The notes beneath the pieces were generated by a model. That model did not search any database. It was given only the letters and a program-made list of their open reading frames with translations, and had not been told where the DNA came from. Below are positions 28,941 through 37,784 of a stretch of DNA of 64,000 nucleotides, one piece after another. The position numbers were made by a program, and so were the translations under genes. The DNA is from Alloacidobacterium sp963823845 (GTDB lineage: Bacteria > Acidobacteriota > Terriglobia > Terriglobales > Acidobacteriaceae). Location: positions 620,001 to 684,000 of the forward strand of contig CAWGND010000013.1 in the NCBI GenBank assembly GCA_963823845.1. Reading direction: 5' to 3'. Numbering within the stretch: the stretch's first letter is position 1; every line of letters begins with the position of its first letter.

Positions 28941-29477
28941 ATGAAGTTTCAAGACACCAAGCTAAGAGGGGTTGTCGAAATCCAAATAGAGCCCAGGTTC
29001 GACGAACGCGGATTTTTCGGACGCACTTGGTGTCAGAAAGAGTTTGAAGAGAAGGGCTTGAATTCCAAGCTAGTGCAATGCAGCGTGTCATTTAATACCC
29101 GGAAGGGAACGCTCCGTGGCATGCATTTGCAGGTTGCGCCTCACGCAGAAGCTAAGCTTGTGCGGTGTACACGAGGATCCATTTACGATGTTGTAATTGA
29201 TCTGCGTCCTGAATCCCACACTTATAAGGAATGGATTGGGGTGGTTCTCTCGCCAGATAAGCTGAACATGGTTTATGTACCCGAAGGCTGTGCGCATGGA
29301 TTTCTAACTCTGACTGACGAAACCGAGGTATTTTACCAGATGTCCGAGTTCTACAATCTCGAATCGGCTTGGGGCGTGCGTTGGAACGATCCCGTCTTCG
29401 AGATCTTTTGGCCGGATACAGTTGCGGTGATTTCGGAGCGTGACCGTACATATCCCGATTTCGAACAGGTGCAATGA
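28941..29477 (+). CDS. RmlC-like NDP-sugar 3,5-epimerase (cupin)
   Basis: 178 residues from the ATG at 28941. An alternative upstream start at 28917 has no better SD. RmlC marks are FDERGFFGRTWC (residues ~17-28), the His motif LRGMHLQ, IYDVVIDLRP, VYVPEGCAHGFLTL and FYQMSEFY. It is clearly different from the RmlC-like protein at 10683, so the locus has two epimerases for two sugars. It overlaps the DUF4910 gene by 4 nt and begins the sugar-modifying cassette (28.9-34.9 kb) with the epimerase, C-methyltransferase and RfbF-like genes. The substrate is therefore more likely a CDP-sugar than dTDP-rhamnose, but this is inferred. Confidence 0.85.
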   Translation: MKFQDTKLRGVVEIQIEPRFDERGFFGRTWCQKEFEEKGLNSKLVQCSVSFNTRKGTLRGMHLQVAPHAEAKLVRCTRGSIYDVVIDLRPESHTYKEWIGVVLSPDKLNMVYVPEGCAHGFLTLTDETEVFYQMSEFYNLESAWGVRWNDPVFEIFWPDTVAVISERDRTYPDFEQVQ

Positions 29478-30802
29478 CGTTGCCGAACGAAGGTGCGCTT
29501 ACAGACTACACCAGGCTTGGCGAAGAGATGCACGGTTTTGCTGCTAGTTTGTATCCAATTTGCCGCAGCATTACCGGAAATGGAATTCGTCGGACGCTAG
29601 ATATGATCGGGGAGCGAGTGCCTTTGCAACGATCCGAGGTCAGAAGCGGCACGCGAGTGTTCGATTGGGAGGTGCCAAAAGAGTGGAACATTCGAGATGC
29701 CTATATTGCTGACCCTTGCGGCACACGTATAGTGGACTTGCGCGAGTGTAACCTGCATGTCGTGAACTATAGCGTTCCCGTGCATGCAACGATGTCGTTT
29801 AGTCAGCTTAAGTCGCATCTATTTACGATTCCCGAGTATCCAGACTGGATTCCTTACCGTACCTCCTATTACAAAGAGGACTGGGGGTTCTGTCTCTCGC
29901 ACAATCAGATGCTGGCGCTCGACCAAAATGCCGATTACGAAGTGTGCATCGACTCTTCTTTGGCAGACGGGTTTTTGACCTATGGTGAATGTTACCTAAC
30001 GGGAAGCACGAGTGATGAGGTTCTGGTCTCATGTCATACATGCCATCCGTCTCTCGCGAATGACAATCTCTCTGGCTTAGCTGTGGCAACGTCTCTGGCG
30101 CAACATCTGTCCGGACGTGATCTCCGCTACTCCTACAGGTTCCTGTTTATTCCCGGAACCATCGGGGCCATCACTTGGCTGGCGCAAAACCGTGAAACCA
30201 CAGGGCGCATTCGCCATGGTTTGGTGCTCTCGGGCATCGGAGATGCGGGTGGATTCAATTACAAGAAGAGCCGGCGCGGAGATACTGAAATTGATCGCGC
30301 AGCGGCACACGTCTTGCGGCACTGCGGCAAACCCTCAGCGGTGCTCGAGTTTTCCCCTTACGGCTATGATGAGCGGCAGTACTGCTCGCCAGGTTTCAAT
30401 CTCCCTATCGGTTGTTTGATGCGAAGCGTCTGGGGAACTTTCCCCGAGTATCACACTTCGGCTGACAACCTCGATTTCGTTCAACCAGCTTCCTTGGCTG
30501 AATCCCTTCAGGTATGTGTTGCGATTGTGGACGTCTTGGAGAACAATCGACGATACGTCAATCAGAACCCTTACTGTGAACCGCAGCTTGGAAAGCGAAA
30601 TCTTTACAGGTCTACGGGCGGAGAATCGATCGGGAGGGACATCAATGCTCGGCTTTGGGTACTCAATCTTTCTGATGGAGAGCTCTCGTTGTTGGAGATT
30701 GCAGAGCGCTCCGACCTCCCATTCTCGGTCATCTTTGAGGCCGCGAAGGCGCTGTACGAAGCCGGCCTGTTGTCCCCTGTCCCTGAAGCTAGTACAAGTT
30801 AA
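29474..30802 (+). CDS. DUF4910 aminopeptidase-like zinc protein with winged-helix end
   Basis: 442 residues. The opening FAASLYPICRSITGNGIRRT is the conserved start of this family. The middle has the aminopeptidase-like metal region VSCHTCHPSLANDNLSG (His, Asp and Asn ligands), FIPGTIGAITWL and a late PEYHTSADNLDF that supplies the final His/Asp. The C-terminal ~70 residues (LWVLNLSDGELSLLEIAERS) form a winged-helix-like tail. Members of this DUF2172/DUF4910 family are found again and again in O-antigen and EPS loci, next to RmlC-like epimerases, C-methyltransferases and RfbF-like proteins, as here. A peptide substrate is unproven. Hydrolysis of an amide on a sugar or sugar nucleotide is an alternative. 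Confidence 0.83.
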   Translation: MTLPNEGALTDYTRLGEEMHGFAASLYPICRSITGNGIRRTLDMIGERVPLQRSEVRSGTRVFDWEVPKEWNIRDAYIADPCGTRIVDLRECNLHVVNYSVPVHATMSFSQLKSHLFTIPEYPDWIPYRTSYYKEDWGFCLSHNQMLALDQNADYEVCIDSSLADGFLTYGECYLTGSTSDEVLVSCHTCHPSLANDNLSGLAVATSLAQHLSGRDLRYSYRFLFIPGTIGAITWLAQNRETTGRIRHGLVLSGIGDAGGFNYKKSRRGDTEIDRAAAHVLRHCGKPSAVLEFSPYGYDERQYCSPGFNLPIGCLMRSVWGTFPEYHTSADNLDFVQPASLAESLQVCVAIVDVLENNRRYVNQNPYCEPQLGKRNLYRSTGGESIGRDINARLWVLNLSDGELSLLEIAERSDLPFSVIFEAAKALYEAGLLSPVPEASTS

Positions 30803-31003
30803 GACGCGGCTAGTAGGTGTGCGCGAGTAGTAGATGTAAGGATCTAATTAGTCCTTGCCATGATGTCTTGCTCTAGATACTATTACTCCACCTCCCTTTT
30901 ACTCCTCCTCCTTTCTCGGCCTGTTTCGAAAGAGTACTTCGCATTTCCCTGAAAAGGCTCCGTGCATTTCGCTGCAAGTGAATTTTTATTGAAAAGAGAT
31001 CGT

Positions 31004-32057
31004 ATGAGAGTGTTGTTGACCGGTCATAAAGGCTATATAGGCGCGGTAGCGGGACCCATGTTGCTCGCTGGTGGGCATGAAGTGGTCGGCTTAGACACCG
31101 AGTTATATGATGGCTGTGATTTCGGAGCATCACCCCAGACCGTTCCGGAGGTGCGCAAGGATCTCCGTGACTTAAAACGCTCCGATTTAGAGGGCTTCAA
31201 TGCAGTTGTCCATTTGGCCGCGTTGTCAAACGATCCAGTGGGAAATCTCAATCCTCAGCTCACCTATGACATCAATCACTTGGCGTCAGTACATTTGGCA
31301 AGACTTGCCAAAGAGGCGGGTGTAACGCGCTTTGTTTTCTCATCCTCGTGCAGCACATATGGCGCCGCTGGCGACGATTTCTTGGATGAGACCTCAGCCC
31401 TGAATCCCGTGACCCCGTATGGAGAATCGAAGGTCTTGGCCGAACGCGATATTGCGTCAATGGCCAGCGACAGTTTTACCCCGACTTACATGCGCAATGC
31501 GACTGCCTATGGCGTTTCGGCGTCGACTGCGCCTCGATATTGTATTGAATGACCTAGTCGCGTCGGCGTTTACAACGGGCCGGATTTACATCAAGAGCGA
31601 CGGTACGCCCTGGCGTCCCATCGTCCACATCCGCGACATAATTGCGGCGGTCATTGCCGTACTCGATGCTCCGCGCGAAGCGGTTCACAACCAAACCTTC
31701 AACGTGGGCCGCAACGAGGAAAACTTCCGCATCCGCGAACTTGCCGATATTGTTGCTGAGGTTGTCCCTGGTTGCCGCATCGACTATGCTCCTGGCGGTG
31801 GTCCGGATCTTCGCTGTTATCGCGTCAACTTCGACAAGATCGGTCGTATGTTGCCAGGCTTTCAACCTCAGTGGACCGCCCTCAAAGGTGCGCAGGAACT
31901 CTATGAAGCATACCGTGCTTCAGGGCTTACTGCTATGGATATAGAACGGGGACGCTACATCCGAATCGCGCAAATACAGAAGCTGATGAAAGCGGGGCAG
32001 CTTGACAGTTCGTTGCAATGGATCAGTCAGCATGTCCAGACACCGGTTGTCGTTTAG
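31004..32057 (+). CDS. NAD-dependent NDP-sugar epimerase/dehydratase (extended SDR), frameshifted
   Basis: ATG 31004 gives MRVLLTGHKGYIGAVAGPML with the Rossmann motif GHKGYIG. Next come HLAALSNDPVGNLNP, SSSCSTYG (Ser region) and VTPYGESK (Tyr/Lys). The sense is lost near 31520 (TAYGVSAS then a wrong frame to 31552). It continues in the next frame as LRLDIVLNDLVASAFTTGRI, VNFDKIGRMLPGFQP and up to 32057. One base change restores ~350 residues. The LNDLVASA segment is typical of the group of epimerases that travel with C-methyltransferase and RfbF-like genes. Both are the next two genes, so a joint pathway to a branched or keto sugar is likely. The gap upstream (30803-31003) contains no supported gene. 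Confidence 0.85.
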
Positions 32058-32096
32058 AAATACACTTCCATTCAATTAGGGATGCGCATAACACCT

Positions 32097-33372
32097 ATGG
32101 CCACAATGACAATAACCGCCGAAACTCAGCCAAGAGACAGTTACCGCTAAGCCGTGCCGCTTTTGCGGAGTTAGCTTAAAGCACAGTTTTGTTGACTTGG
32201 GGATGTCTCCCCTCTGCGAAACCTATGCCGCCGCTGCTGACTTGAACCACGGCGAAGTCTACTACCCGCTTCATGTATATGTTTGCGGGAAGTGCTTTCT
32301 GGTGCAATTGGAAGAATACGAAAGCCCAGAGAATATCTTTGGTGACTACGCATACTTCTCGTCGTATTCAGATTCTTGGCTCAAGCACGCGGACAACTAC
32401 TGTGCGAAGATGAAGTCGCGGTTCGATCTCTGCAAAGAAAGCTTTGTCATTGAAGTAGCGAGCAATGACGGCTATCTCTTGCAGTATTTCGTGCAGCGCA
32501 AAGTGCCAGTTCTTGGCATTGAACCGGCGGCAAATGTAGCCAAGGTAGCGGTCGAGAAGGGTGTTCCCACGCTGGTGAAGTTCTTTGGGACGCAGCTGGC
32601 TGAGGAATTGGTGAGAGAAGGACGAAGTGCAGACCTTGTTCTTGGTAACAATGTGCTCGCGCAGGTGCCGGACCTGAATGACTTTGTTGAAGGGTTGAAG
32701 GTTCTCCTGAAACCCGAAGGCGTGCTCACATTGGAGTTTCCACATCTGCTGAAATTGATTGAGCACAATGAGTTCGACACTATTTATCACGAACATTTCT
32801 CTTATTTCTCTATGTTGACGACGGTCCGCCTCATGGAGGCACACGGCCTCAAGGTTTTTGACGTTGAGGAACTGCCGTCGCATGGTGGCTCGCTGCGTGT
32901 ATTCGCATGCCGAGTGGAGGCAAAGACGCATCTCGTAGAGCCGAGTGTTGCGCGTGTGATTGCAGATGAGGAGCAAGCTGGCCTGGGCACGATAGAGGGT
33001 TATAAGAATTTTGCTCAGCAGGTAAAGGAGACCAAACTGGCCCTGCTGGATTTCTTGCTCAAAGCCGCTCGTGAAGGCAAGAGCATAGCCGGCTATGGAG
33101 CCCCTGGCAAAAGCGCAACGCTGCTGCACTATTGCGGCATTGGAAAGGACCTAATCGAGTACACAGTAGACCGAAGTCCATACAAACAAGGGCGATTCCT
33201 GCCGGGCACACACATTCCGATTTATCATCCCGACCGTATCCGCGAGACCAAGCCCGACTACGTGGTGATTTTTCCGTGGAATCTGCAAAACGAAATTATG
33301 CAGCAACTGCGGTATATCCGTGAGTGGGGTGGCCAGTTTGTAGTGCCGATCCCTAAGGCGACCATTCTTTAA
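32097..33372 (+). CDS. NDP-sugar C-methyltransferase with zinc-finger N-terminus, frameshifted
   Basis: The three-part family (zinc-binding N-domain, SAM core, C-terminal domain) of TylC3/NDP-hexose 3-C-methyltransferases. ATG 32097 encodes MATMTITAETQPRDSYR and then a stop. One base later the sense continues as KPCRFCGVSLKHSFVDLG with the zinc cysteines, then VYVCGKCFLVQ with the second Cys pair. The SAM core starts VIEVASNDGYLLQYF and has the LTLEFPHLLKLIEHNEFDTI region with the YHEHFSYFS catalytic motif. The C-terminal domain has AGYGAPGKSATLLHYCGIG. A frame slip near 32147 explains the split. Without it, translation could only start at 32197, which would lose the first zinc Cys pair. Product is probably a C-methyl-branched sugar. 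Confidence 0.85.
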
Positions 33373-33393
33373 ATAGAAAGGTGTGACTAGACT

Positions 33394-34248
33394 ATGAAGG
33401 TAGTATTGTTTTGCGGTGGCTCTGGCATGAGGCTTCGTGGATACGCCGATGATGTGCCTAAGCCCATGGTACAGATTGGGACGCGGCCGATCATGTGGCA
33501 CCTGATGAAGTACTATGCCCACTTTGGTCACAAGGACTTTATCCTGTGTCTCGGATATAAGGGCAACTGCATCAAGGACTACTTTCTCCACTATGACGAA
33601 TCCGTCTCCAATAATTTCGTGTGGTCGAAGGGCGGGAAGCACGTTGAATTTCTAAACCGCGACATGGATGATTGGACAATCACATTTGTCGAGACAGGTG
33701 CAAATGCCAACATCGGACAACGTCTAAAGGCCATCGAGCCATACGTACAAGGTGAAGAAATGTTTCTCGCGAACTATGGAGACGGATTAAGCGATGTACC
33801 GCTTCCCGCCATGCTCGATACCTTCCGTGAGAGTGACGCCATTGCTTCTTTGTTGCTCGTGCAGCCGACATCAAGTTTTGACATCGTTTATTCCGGGTCT
33901 GAGGGAATGGTAAGGGAGATTCGCCCGATAACCCGAACTGATATTTGGATCAACGGTGGATTCTTCGCTATGCGCAACGAGATTTTCCGTCATATTCTGC
34001 CCGGCGAGGAACTGGTTCGAGAGCCCTTCCAGCGCTTAATTGATAAGCAAGCGTTGCTCGCCCACAAATACGACGGTTTCTGGCAGTGTATGGATACGTT
34101 CAAGGACAAGCAGCATCTGGAAGAACTCAACCAGGGTTCAGCACCGTGGAAAGTCTGGAATCACACCGCGAATTCCCTCGCAGACTGCACCCGTCAGCTT
34201 TTCGAACAGCATAAGGAACAACCAATAGTGGTGTCGGCGCACCTATGA
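33394..34248 (+). CDS. rfbF: Glucose-1-phosphate cytidylyltransferase-like nucleotidyltransferase (RfbF)
   Basis: 284 residues, intact. The nucleotide-binding start is VVLFCGGSGMRLR (residues 3-15), followed by PKPMVQIGTRPIMWHLMKYY and a metal-site NYGDGLSDV. WINGGFFAMRNEIF in the second half and a DTFKDKQHLE tail match the RfbF-type cytidylyltransferases rather than RmlA. It would activate glucose-1-phosphate, or a related sugar phosphate, to a CDP-sugar for the adjacent epimerase and C-methyltransferase. No CDP-glucose 4,6-dehydratase (RfbG) or RfbH gene lies in this window. It overlaps the PIG-L gene by 4 nt. Confidence 0.87.
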   Translation: MKVVLFCGGSGMRLRGYADDVPKPMVQIGTRPIMWHLMKYYAHFGHKDFILCLGYKGNCIKDYFLHYDESVSNNFVWSKGGKHVEFLNRDMDDWTITFVETGANANIGQRLKAIEPYVQGEEMFLANYGDGLSDVPLPAMLDTFRESDAIASLLLVQPTSSFDIVYSGSEGMVREIRPITRTDIWINGGFFAMRNEIFRHILPGEELVREPFQRLIDKQALLAHKYDGFWQCMDTFKDKQHLEELNQGSAPWKVWNHTANSLADCTRQLFEQHKEQPIVVSAHL

Positions 34249-34895
34249 TGCACCTGAATTTTGGCGTGAAAGCTAATGGGCCGCTGAAAATTCTATGCAT
34301 GGGGGCGCATTCCGACGATATTGAAATCGGCTGCGGCGGGACGATCCTGCGTTTAGCCGAGCAGTATCCGGAATGCGAGTTTCACTGGGTCGTGTTCAAC
34401 GCGATCGGAACGCGAGAAACTGAAGCCCGGCGCGCGGCGCAGTTGTTTGCCGGTGCTCATCTGAAGGGGGCGCTCTTGAAGGCGTTTCAGGACGGGTTCA
34501 TGCCCTTTGCGGGCAGCGAGGTAAAAACGGTCTTTGAAAACGATCTTAAAAAACTTTCTCCAGACATTGTCTTCACTCACAGCAGTAATGACGCTCATCA
34601 AGACCACCGCCTAATTTCGCAACTCACTTGGAATACTTTCCGCGACCACTTCATTTTGGAATACGAGATTCCTAAATACGACGGCGACCTAGGGCGCCCC
34701 AGCGTGTTTGTGCCGCTCGATAGGGAAATTTGCGAAAAGAAAGTGGAATACCTCATGGATGCCTTCCAGTCTCAACGGTCTAAGCACTGGTTCCAGCCAG
34801 ATACTTTCTTTTCACTGATGCGACTCCGCGGAATGGAATGCGCCGCTTCCAGTTGCTACGCAGAGGCATTTTATGGCCGCAAGCTGGTGTTGTGA
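34245..34895 (+). CDS. PIG-L/LmbE family deacetylase
   Basis: 216 residues with the LmbE metal motif MGAHSDDIEIGCGG (residues ~19-32, AHSDD with the His/Asp ligands) and a second His region FTHSSNDAHQDHRL (~110-123). The family removes N-acetyl groups from GlcNAc-type substrates (mycothiol, GPI and antibiotic precursors). In sugar cassettes with C-methyltransferases and RfbF-like proteins it may deacetylate a sugar or a sugar nucleotide. The start ATGATG overlaps the RfbF-like stop, so translation is probably coupled. The reading frame is intact and of normal length. Confidence 0.87.
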   Translation: MMHLNFGVKANGPLKILCMGAHSDDIEIGCGGTILRLAEQYPECEFHWVVFNAIGTRETEARRAAQLFAGAHLKGALLKAFQDGFMPFAGSEVKTVFENDLKKLSPDIVFTHSSNDAHQDHRLISQLTWNTFRDHFILEYEIPKYDGDLGRPSVFVPLDREICEKKVEYLMDAFQSQRSKHWFQPDTFFSLMRLRGMECAASSCYAEAFYGRKLVL

Positions 34896-35081
34896 ATTGG
34901 TGGATTTCTGGGCGAGAAATTACGAGGAAACTGAATCAATGCTACAGACAAGCGCGATCAGAACGCCGCAACGAGAGTTCGTCCGAAAAGCTGTAAGACA
35001 GAATCCTATTTGTATCCCCCTGTTTGCTCTGAGGCGATGCCCGCTTACTAGATTACTAGCGACCGATTTTAGAGGAACACG

Positions 35082-36557
35082 ATGGAAAATTTGAAAGAGA
35101 GGACGATTCGCGGTGGTTTGGCCAGGAGTTGCGCCCAAGCAGCAAGCTTTATACTTCGCTTAGCCTCTCTCATGATCTTGGCACGGCTTCTAGAGCCCAA
35201 AGACTTCGGGTTAGTGGGCATGGTTACCGCTTTCACTGGGGTGCTGGATTTATTTCGTGATTTCGGACTTTCGGCGGCTACGGTTCAGCGAACGACCATC
35301 ACGAATGACCAGATTTCCACGTTATTCTGGATCAACGTAGCGTTTGGCTTTGTGCTCGCGATTGTGATGGCCATACTGGCACCGAGTATCGCAGCTTTTT
35401 ACCATGAGCCTCGATTACTTTGGGTAACAATTGTTCTCACGACGGGGCTGATTTTCAATGCGGCGGGCGTGCAACACTCGGCTCTCCTGCAACGCGAGAT
35501 GCACTTCACAACCTTGGCTGTGATAAGCGTAGTCTCCTTGATTTTGGGCACCGCGGTTGCAATTGTCGGAGCCAAAGCCGGATATGGATATTGGTCACTC
35601 GTGGCCATGACCGTTATACAGCCACTGGCCAACACTCTTGGTTCTTGGCTGGCCACCCGCTGGGTTCCTGGTATCCCACGTCGACGAACGGGAATCCGGT
35701 CGATGATGCGTTTTGGCGGCACTCTTACCTTGAATGGTCTCATCGTGTATGTTGCCAGTAATCTCGAAAAAGTACTCTTGGGACGATTCTGGGGAGTCGA
35801 CGCTATCGGACTATATGGACGGGCATATCAGCTTATCAACATTCCTACCAGTAACCTAAATTCCGCGGCAGGCGAGGTCGCATTTTCGGCACTGTCCCGC
35901 CTCCAGCACGATCCTGCTCTTCGCAAAAAATACTTCTTAAAGGGGTTTTCTCTTGTGCTCGGGCTAACCTTACCTATTACGATTGCTTGTGCCTTTTTTG
36001 CGAATGATGTGGTGTTCGTTCTTTTGGGGTCGAAGTGGAAAGATGCGGCCCCGATATTCCGTTGGTTGGCGCCGACAATTTTAGTCTTCGCCATAGCAAA
36101 TCCGCTATCGTGGCTGCTTACTGCGAGCGGTTTGATCAGCCGTCTTATGAAGATGTCTCTGGTGATCGCCCCCGTCATGATTCTTGGTTACATTATTGGA
36201 TTACCATACGGCCCCAGAGGCGTTGCGTGTGCGTATTCAGTTGTTATGACCCTATGGCTCATTCCGCTCATCGCCTGGGCTATACATGGTACGGAGATTT
36301 CATTCGGTGATATTGTGCGAACAGTGAGTCCGCCACTAATTTCCAGTGTTCTGGCTGGAGTACTGGCATTTGGGATCGGGATTGCTTTTGGCCAATCCAT
36401 GTCTCCGTTGGTGCGTCTCATTCTCGAGAGTACTATTCTTCTTGTCACGTTCCTCGGGCTACTTATGTTTGTTGCGGCTCAGAGATCCTTGTATTTAAGC
36501 CTCTTCCGCGGGTTGATCGGATCCTTGTCGGCCAGAAAAGTCCCCGTTTCGGCTTAA
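35082..36557 (+). CDS. Lipid-linked oligosaccharide flippase (Wzx/WzxC, MOP superfamily)
   Basis: 491 residues with about 12-14 hydrophobic segments. The N-terminus (GGLARSCAQAASFILRLASL, MILARLLEPKDFGLVGMV) is the signature of the polysaccharide-transport family (WzxC-like). It continues with DLFRDFGLSAATVQR and QISTLFWINVAFG. The amphipathic loop ASNLEKVLLGRFWGVDAIGL lies in the middle. The expected role is to flip undecaprenyl-linked repeat units to the periplasm for the Wzy-like protein at 22932. Together with the chain-length protein and the BY-kinase this completes a Wzx/Wzy-type pathway. The gap 34896-35081 upstream holds no supported gene. Confidence 0.9.
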   Translation: MENLKERTIRGGLARSCAQAASFILRLASLMILARLLEPKDFGLVGMVTAFTGVLDLFRDFGLSAATVQRTTITNDQISTLFWINVAFGFVLAIVMAILAPSIAAFYHEPRLLWVTIVLTTGLIFNAAGVQHSALLQREMHFTTLAVISVVSLILGTAVAIVGAKAGYGYWSLVAMTVIQPLANTLGSWLATRWVPGIPRRRTGIRSMMRFGGTLTLNGLIVYVASNLEKVLLGRFWGVDAIGLYGRAYQLINIPTSNLNSAAGEVAFSALSRLQHDPALRKKYFLKGFSLVLGLTLPITIACAFFANDVVFVLLGSKWKDAAPIFRWLAPTILVFAIANPLSWLLTASGLISRLMKMSLVIAPVMILGYIIGLPYGPRGVACAYSVVMTLWLIPLIAWAIHGTEISFGDIVRTVSPPLISSVLAGVLAFGIGIAFGQSMSPLVRLILESTILLVTFLGLLMFVAAQRSLYLSLFRGLIGSLSARKVPVSA

Positions 36558-36676
36558 AGGACTAGCACCTGGAATTCAAGCTAAATAGCATCGAGTCAGG
36601 TGTGAGGAGTGATATTCACCCGATGCACTCGGAGAAGTAGACGGCATGCCGGTAGAGAGATCTTAGAGGTGTTGTC

Positions 36677-37426
36677 GTGAGTATCGGCGATCGCAGGAAG
36701 ATCAACTCTCTAGCCGGATGCACTGCTCTAGTCACCGGAGCTAGTAGTGGGATCGGACGAGCCGTTGCGGTTGCTCTATCCCGAGAGGGAGTGAGCGTAT
36801 GTGCTCTGGGAAGAAATCCTGTCACCCTTGCGGCAACGGTCGCCGCAACAGAGACGTATTCACCGGCTACTTGCTTTCAAGTTGACTTAACTTTAGAAGA
36901 AGATATCGAGAAGCCACTGCGGTATCTGGAAAAAATCGGAAGCCTTAACATTCTGATTCACTGTGCCGGAGTCATTTGTCAGGATGTGATGGAACACGCC
37001 AGTGTTCAGGATTTTGATCTGCAATATTTGACCAACGTTCGCGCGCCGTACTTATTGACTCAACGCCTCCTGCCTCTGTTGACTGCCGCGCGGGGACAAA
37101 TTGTTTTCATCAACTCCAACGTCGGCTTGGTGGCTAAACGGCCGGACATTGGGCAATACGCGGCCACAAAACACGCTTTGAAGGCGATCGCTGAAAGCCT
37201 GCGGGAAGAGCTCAATCCGAAGGGAGTTCGTGTTCTAACGCTCTACCTCGGCCGCACTGCAACACCGATGCAAGAAGCACTCTTTCATCAAGAAGGGCGC
37301 GAGTACCATCCAGAAGCGCTACTGCAGCCAGAAGACATAGCCTCCGTCGTCGTTCACGCCCTGATGCTACCTCCAACGGCTGAGGTGACTGATATTTCGA
37401 TCCGTCCAATGATCAAAATGGCCTGA
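36677..37426 (+). CDS. SDR family oxidoreductase
   Basis: Classical short-chain dehydrogenase, 249 residues, GTG start at 36677. Cofactor motif TGASSGIGRAVA (residues ~20-31), NNAG-equivalent HCAGVICQD, and an active site with FINSNVGLVAKRPDIGQYAA (Ser) and the YAATK (Tyr/Lys) pair. The C-terminal half (GVRVLTLYLGRTATPMQ) is typical of this family. No substrate can be predicted. It is the last gene of the continuous + strand EPS block and is followed by a 358-nt gap, so it may be a sugar or lipid reductase or an unrelated enzyme. Confidence 0.82.
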   Translation: MSIGDRRKINSLAGCTALVTGASSGIGRAVAVALSREGVSVCALGRNPVTLAATVAATETYSPATCFQVDLTLEEDIEKPLRYLEKIGSLNILIHCAGVICQDVMEHASVQDFDLQYLTNVRAPYLLTQRLLPLLTAARGQIVFINSNVGLVAKRPDIGQYAATKHALKAIAESLREELNPKGVRVLTLYLGRTATPMQEALFHQEGREYHPEALLQPEDIASVVVHALMLPPTAEVTDISIRPMIKMA

Positions 37427-37784
37427 CCTATAAATATGAGTCTAAACGACCTTAAATAATATTCGGCCGTTTCCGGTCGGTTAATCGTGAGAGCGGATCC
37501 TTCGATCTTCTCAGACCGTATATGTTGTGCAGGCCATCTTTCACTTTGTATCAATATGCCGTGAAAGGTGTTAGCGTATAACGATGCGGCCAAATGATAA
37601 CGTATGATCATTGTTCCTCGATAGTTGGAGTTGCATGAGTCAACCGAGGCGCTGCACTTGAGGGGTAACTAACGGTCACATTTTTTGGTGAAAGAGCAGT
37701 GCTCCGTCGGCGACTTGTGGGCAAATTTGATGCTCTGCTGAGGTTCAACCAGGCCAAACTAATTATCTTGCTGGGAGTTGCTGC
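37427..37784. other. 358-nt gap without a gene, likely promoter region
   Basis: Lies between the SDR gene and the DUF4038 gene, both on the + strand. No open frame with a convincing start, no repeat and no clear hairpin terminator are seen. GGGAG is present shortly before the ATG at 37785 and can serve as the ribosome binding site. A promoter for the secreted-protein block is expected here but no -35/-10 pair could be assigned with confidence. Confidence 0.5.

Noticed and set aside
30803..31003. Terminator hairpin AAGGA/TCCTT near 30838
   Set aside because: The arms are short and no T-run follows, so it is not a convincing terminator.
32368..33129. - strand open frame of 253 codons
   Set aside because: Shadow of the C-methyltransferase gene.
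37427..37784. Riboswitch (c-di-GMP type) in the gap before the DUF4038 gene
   Set aside because: No conserved riboswitch core could be matched; only weak stems are possible.
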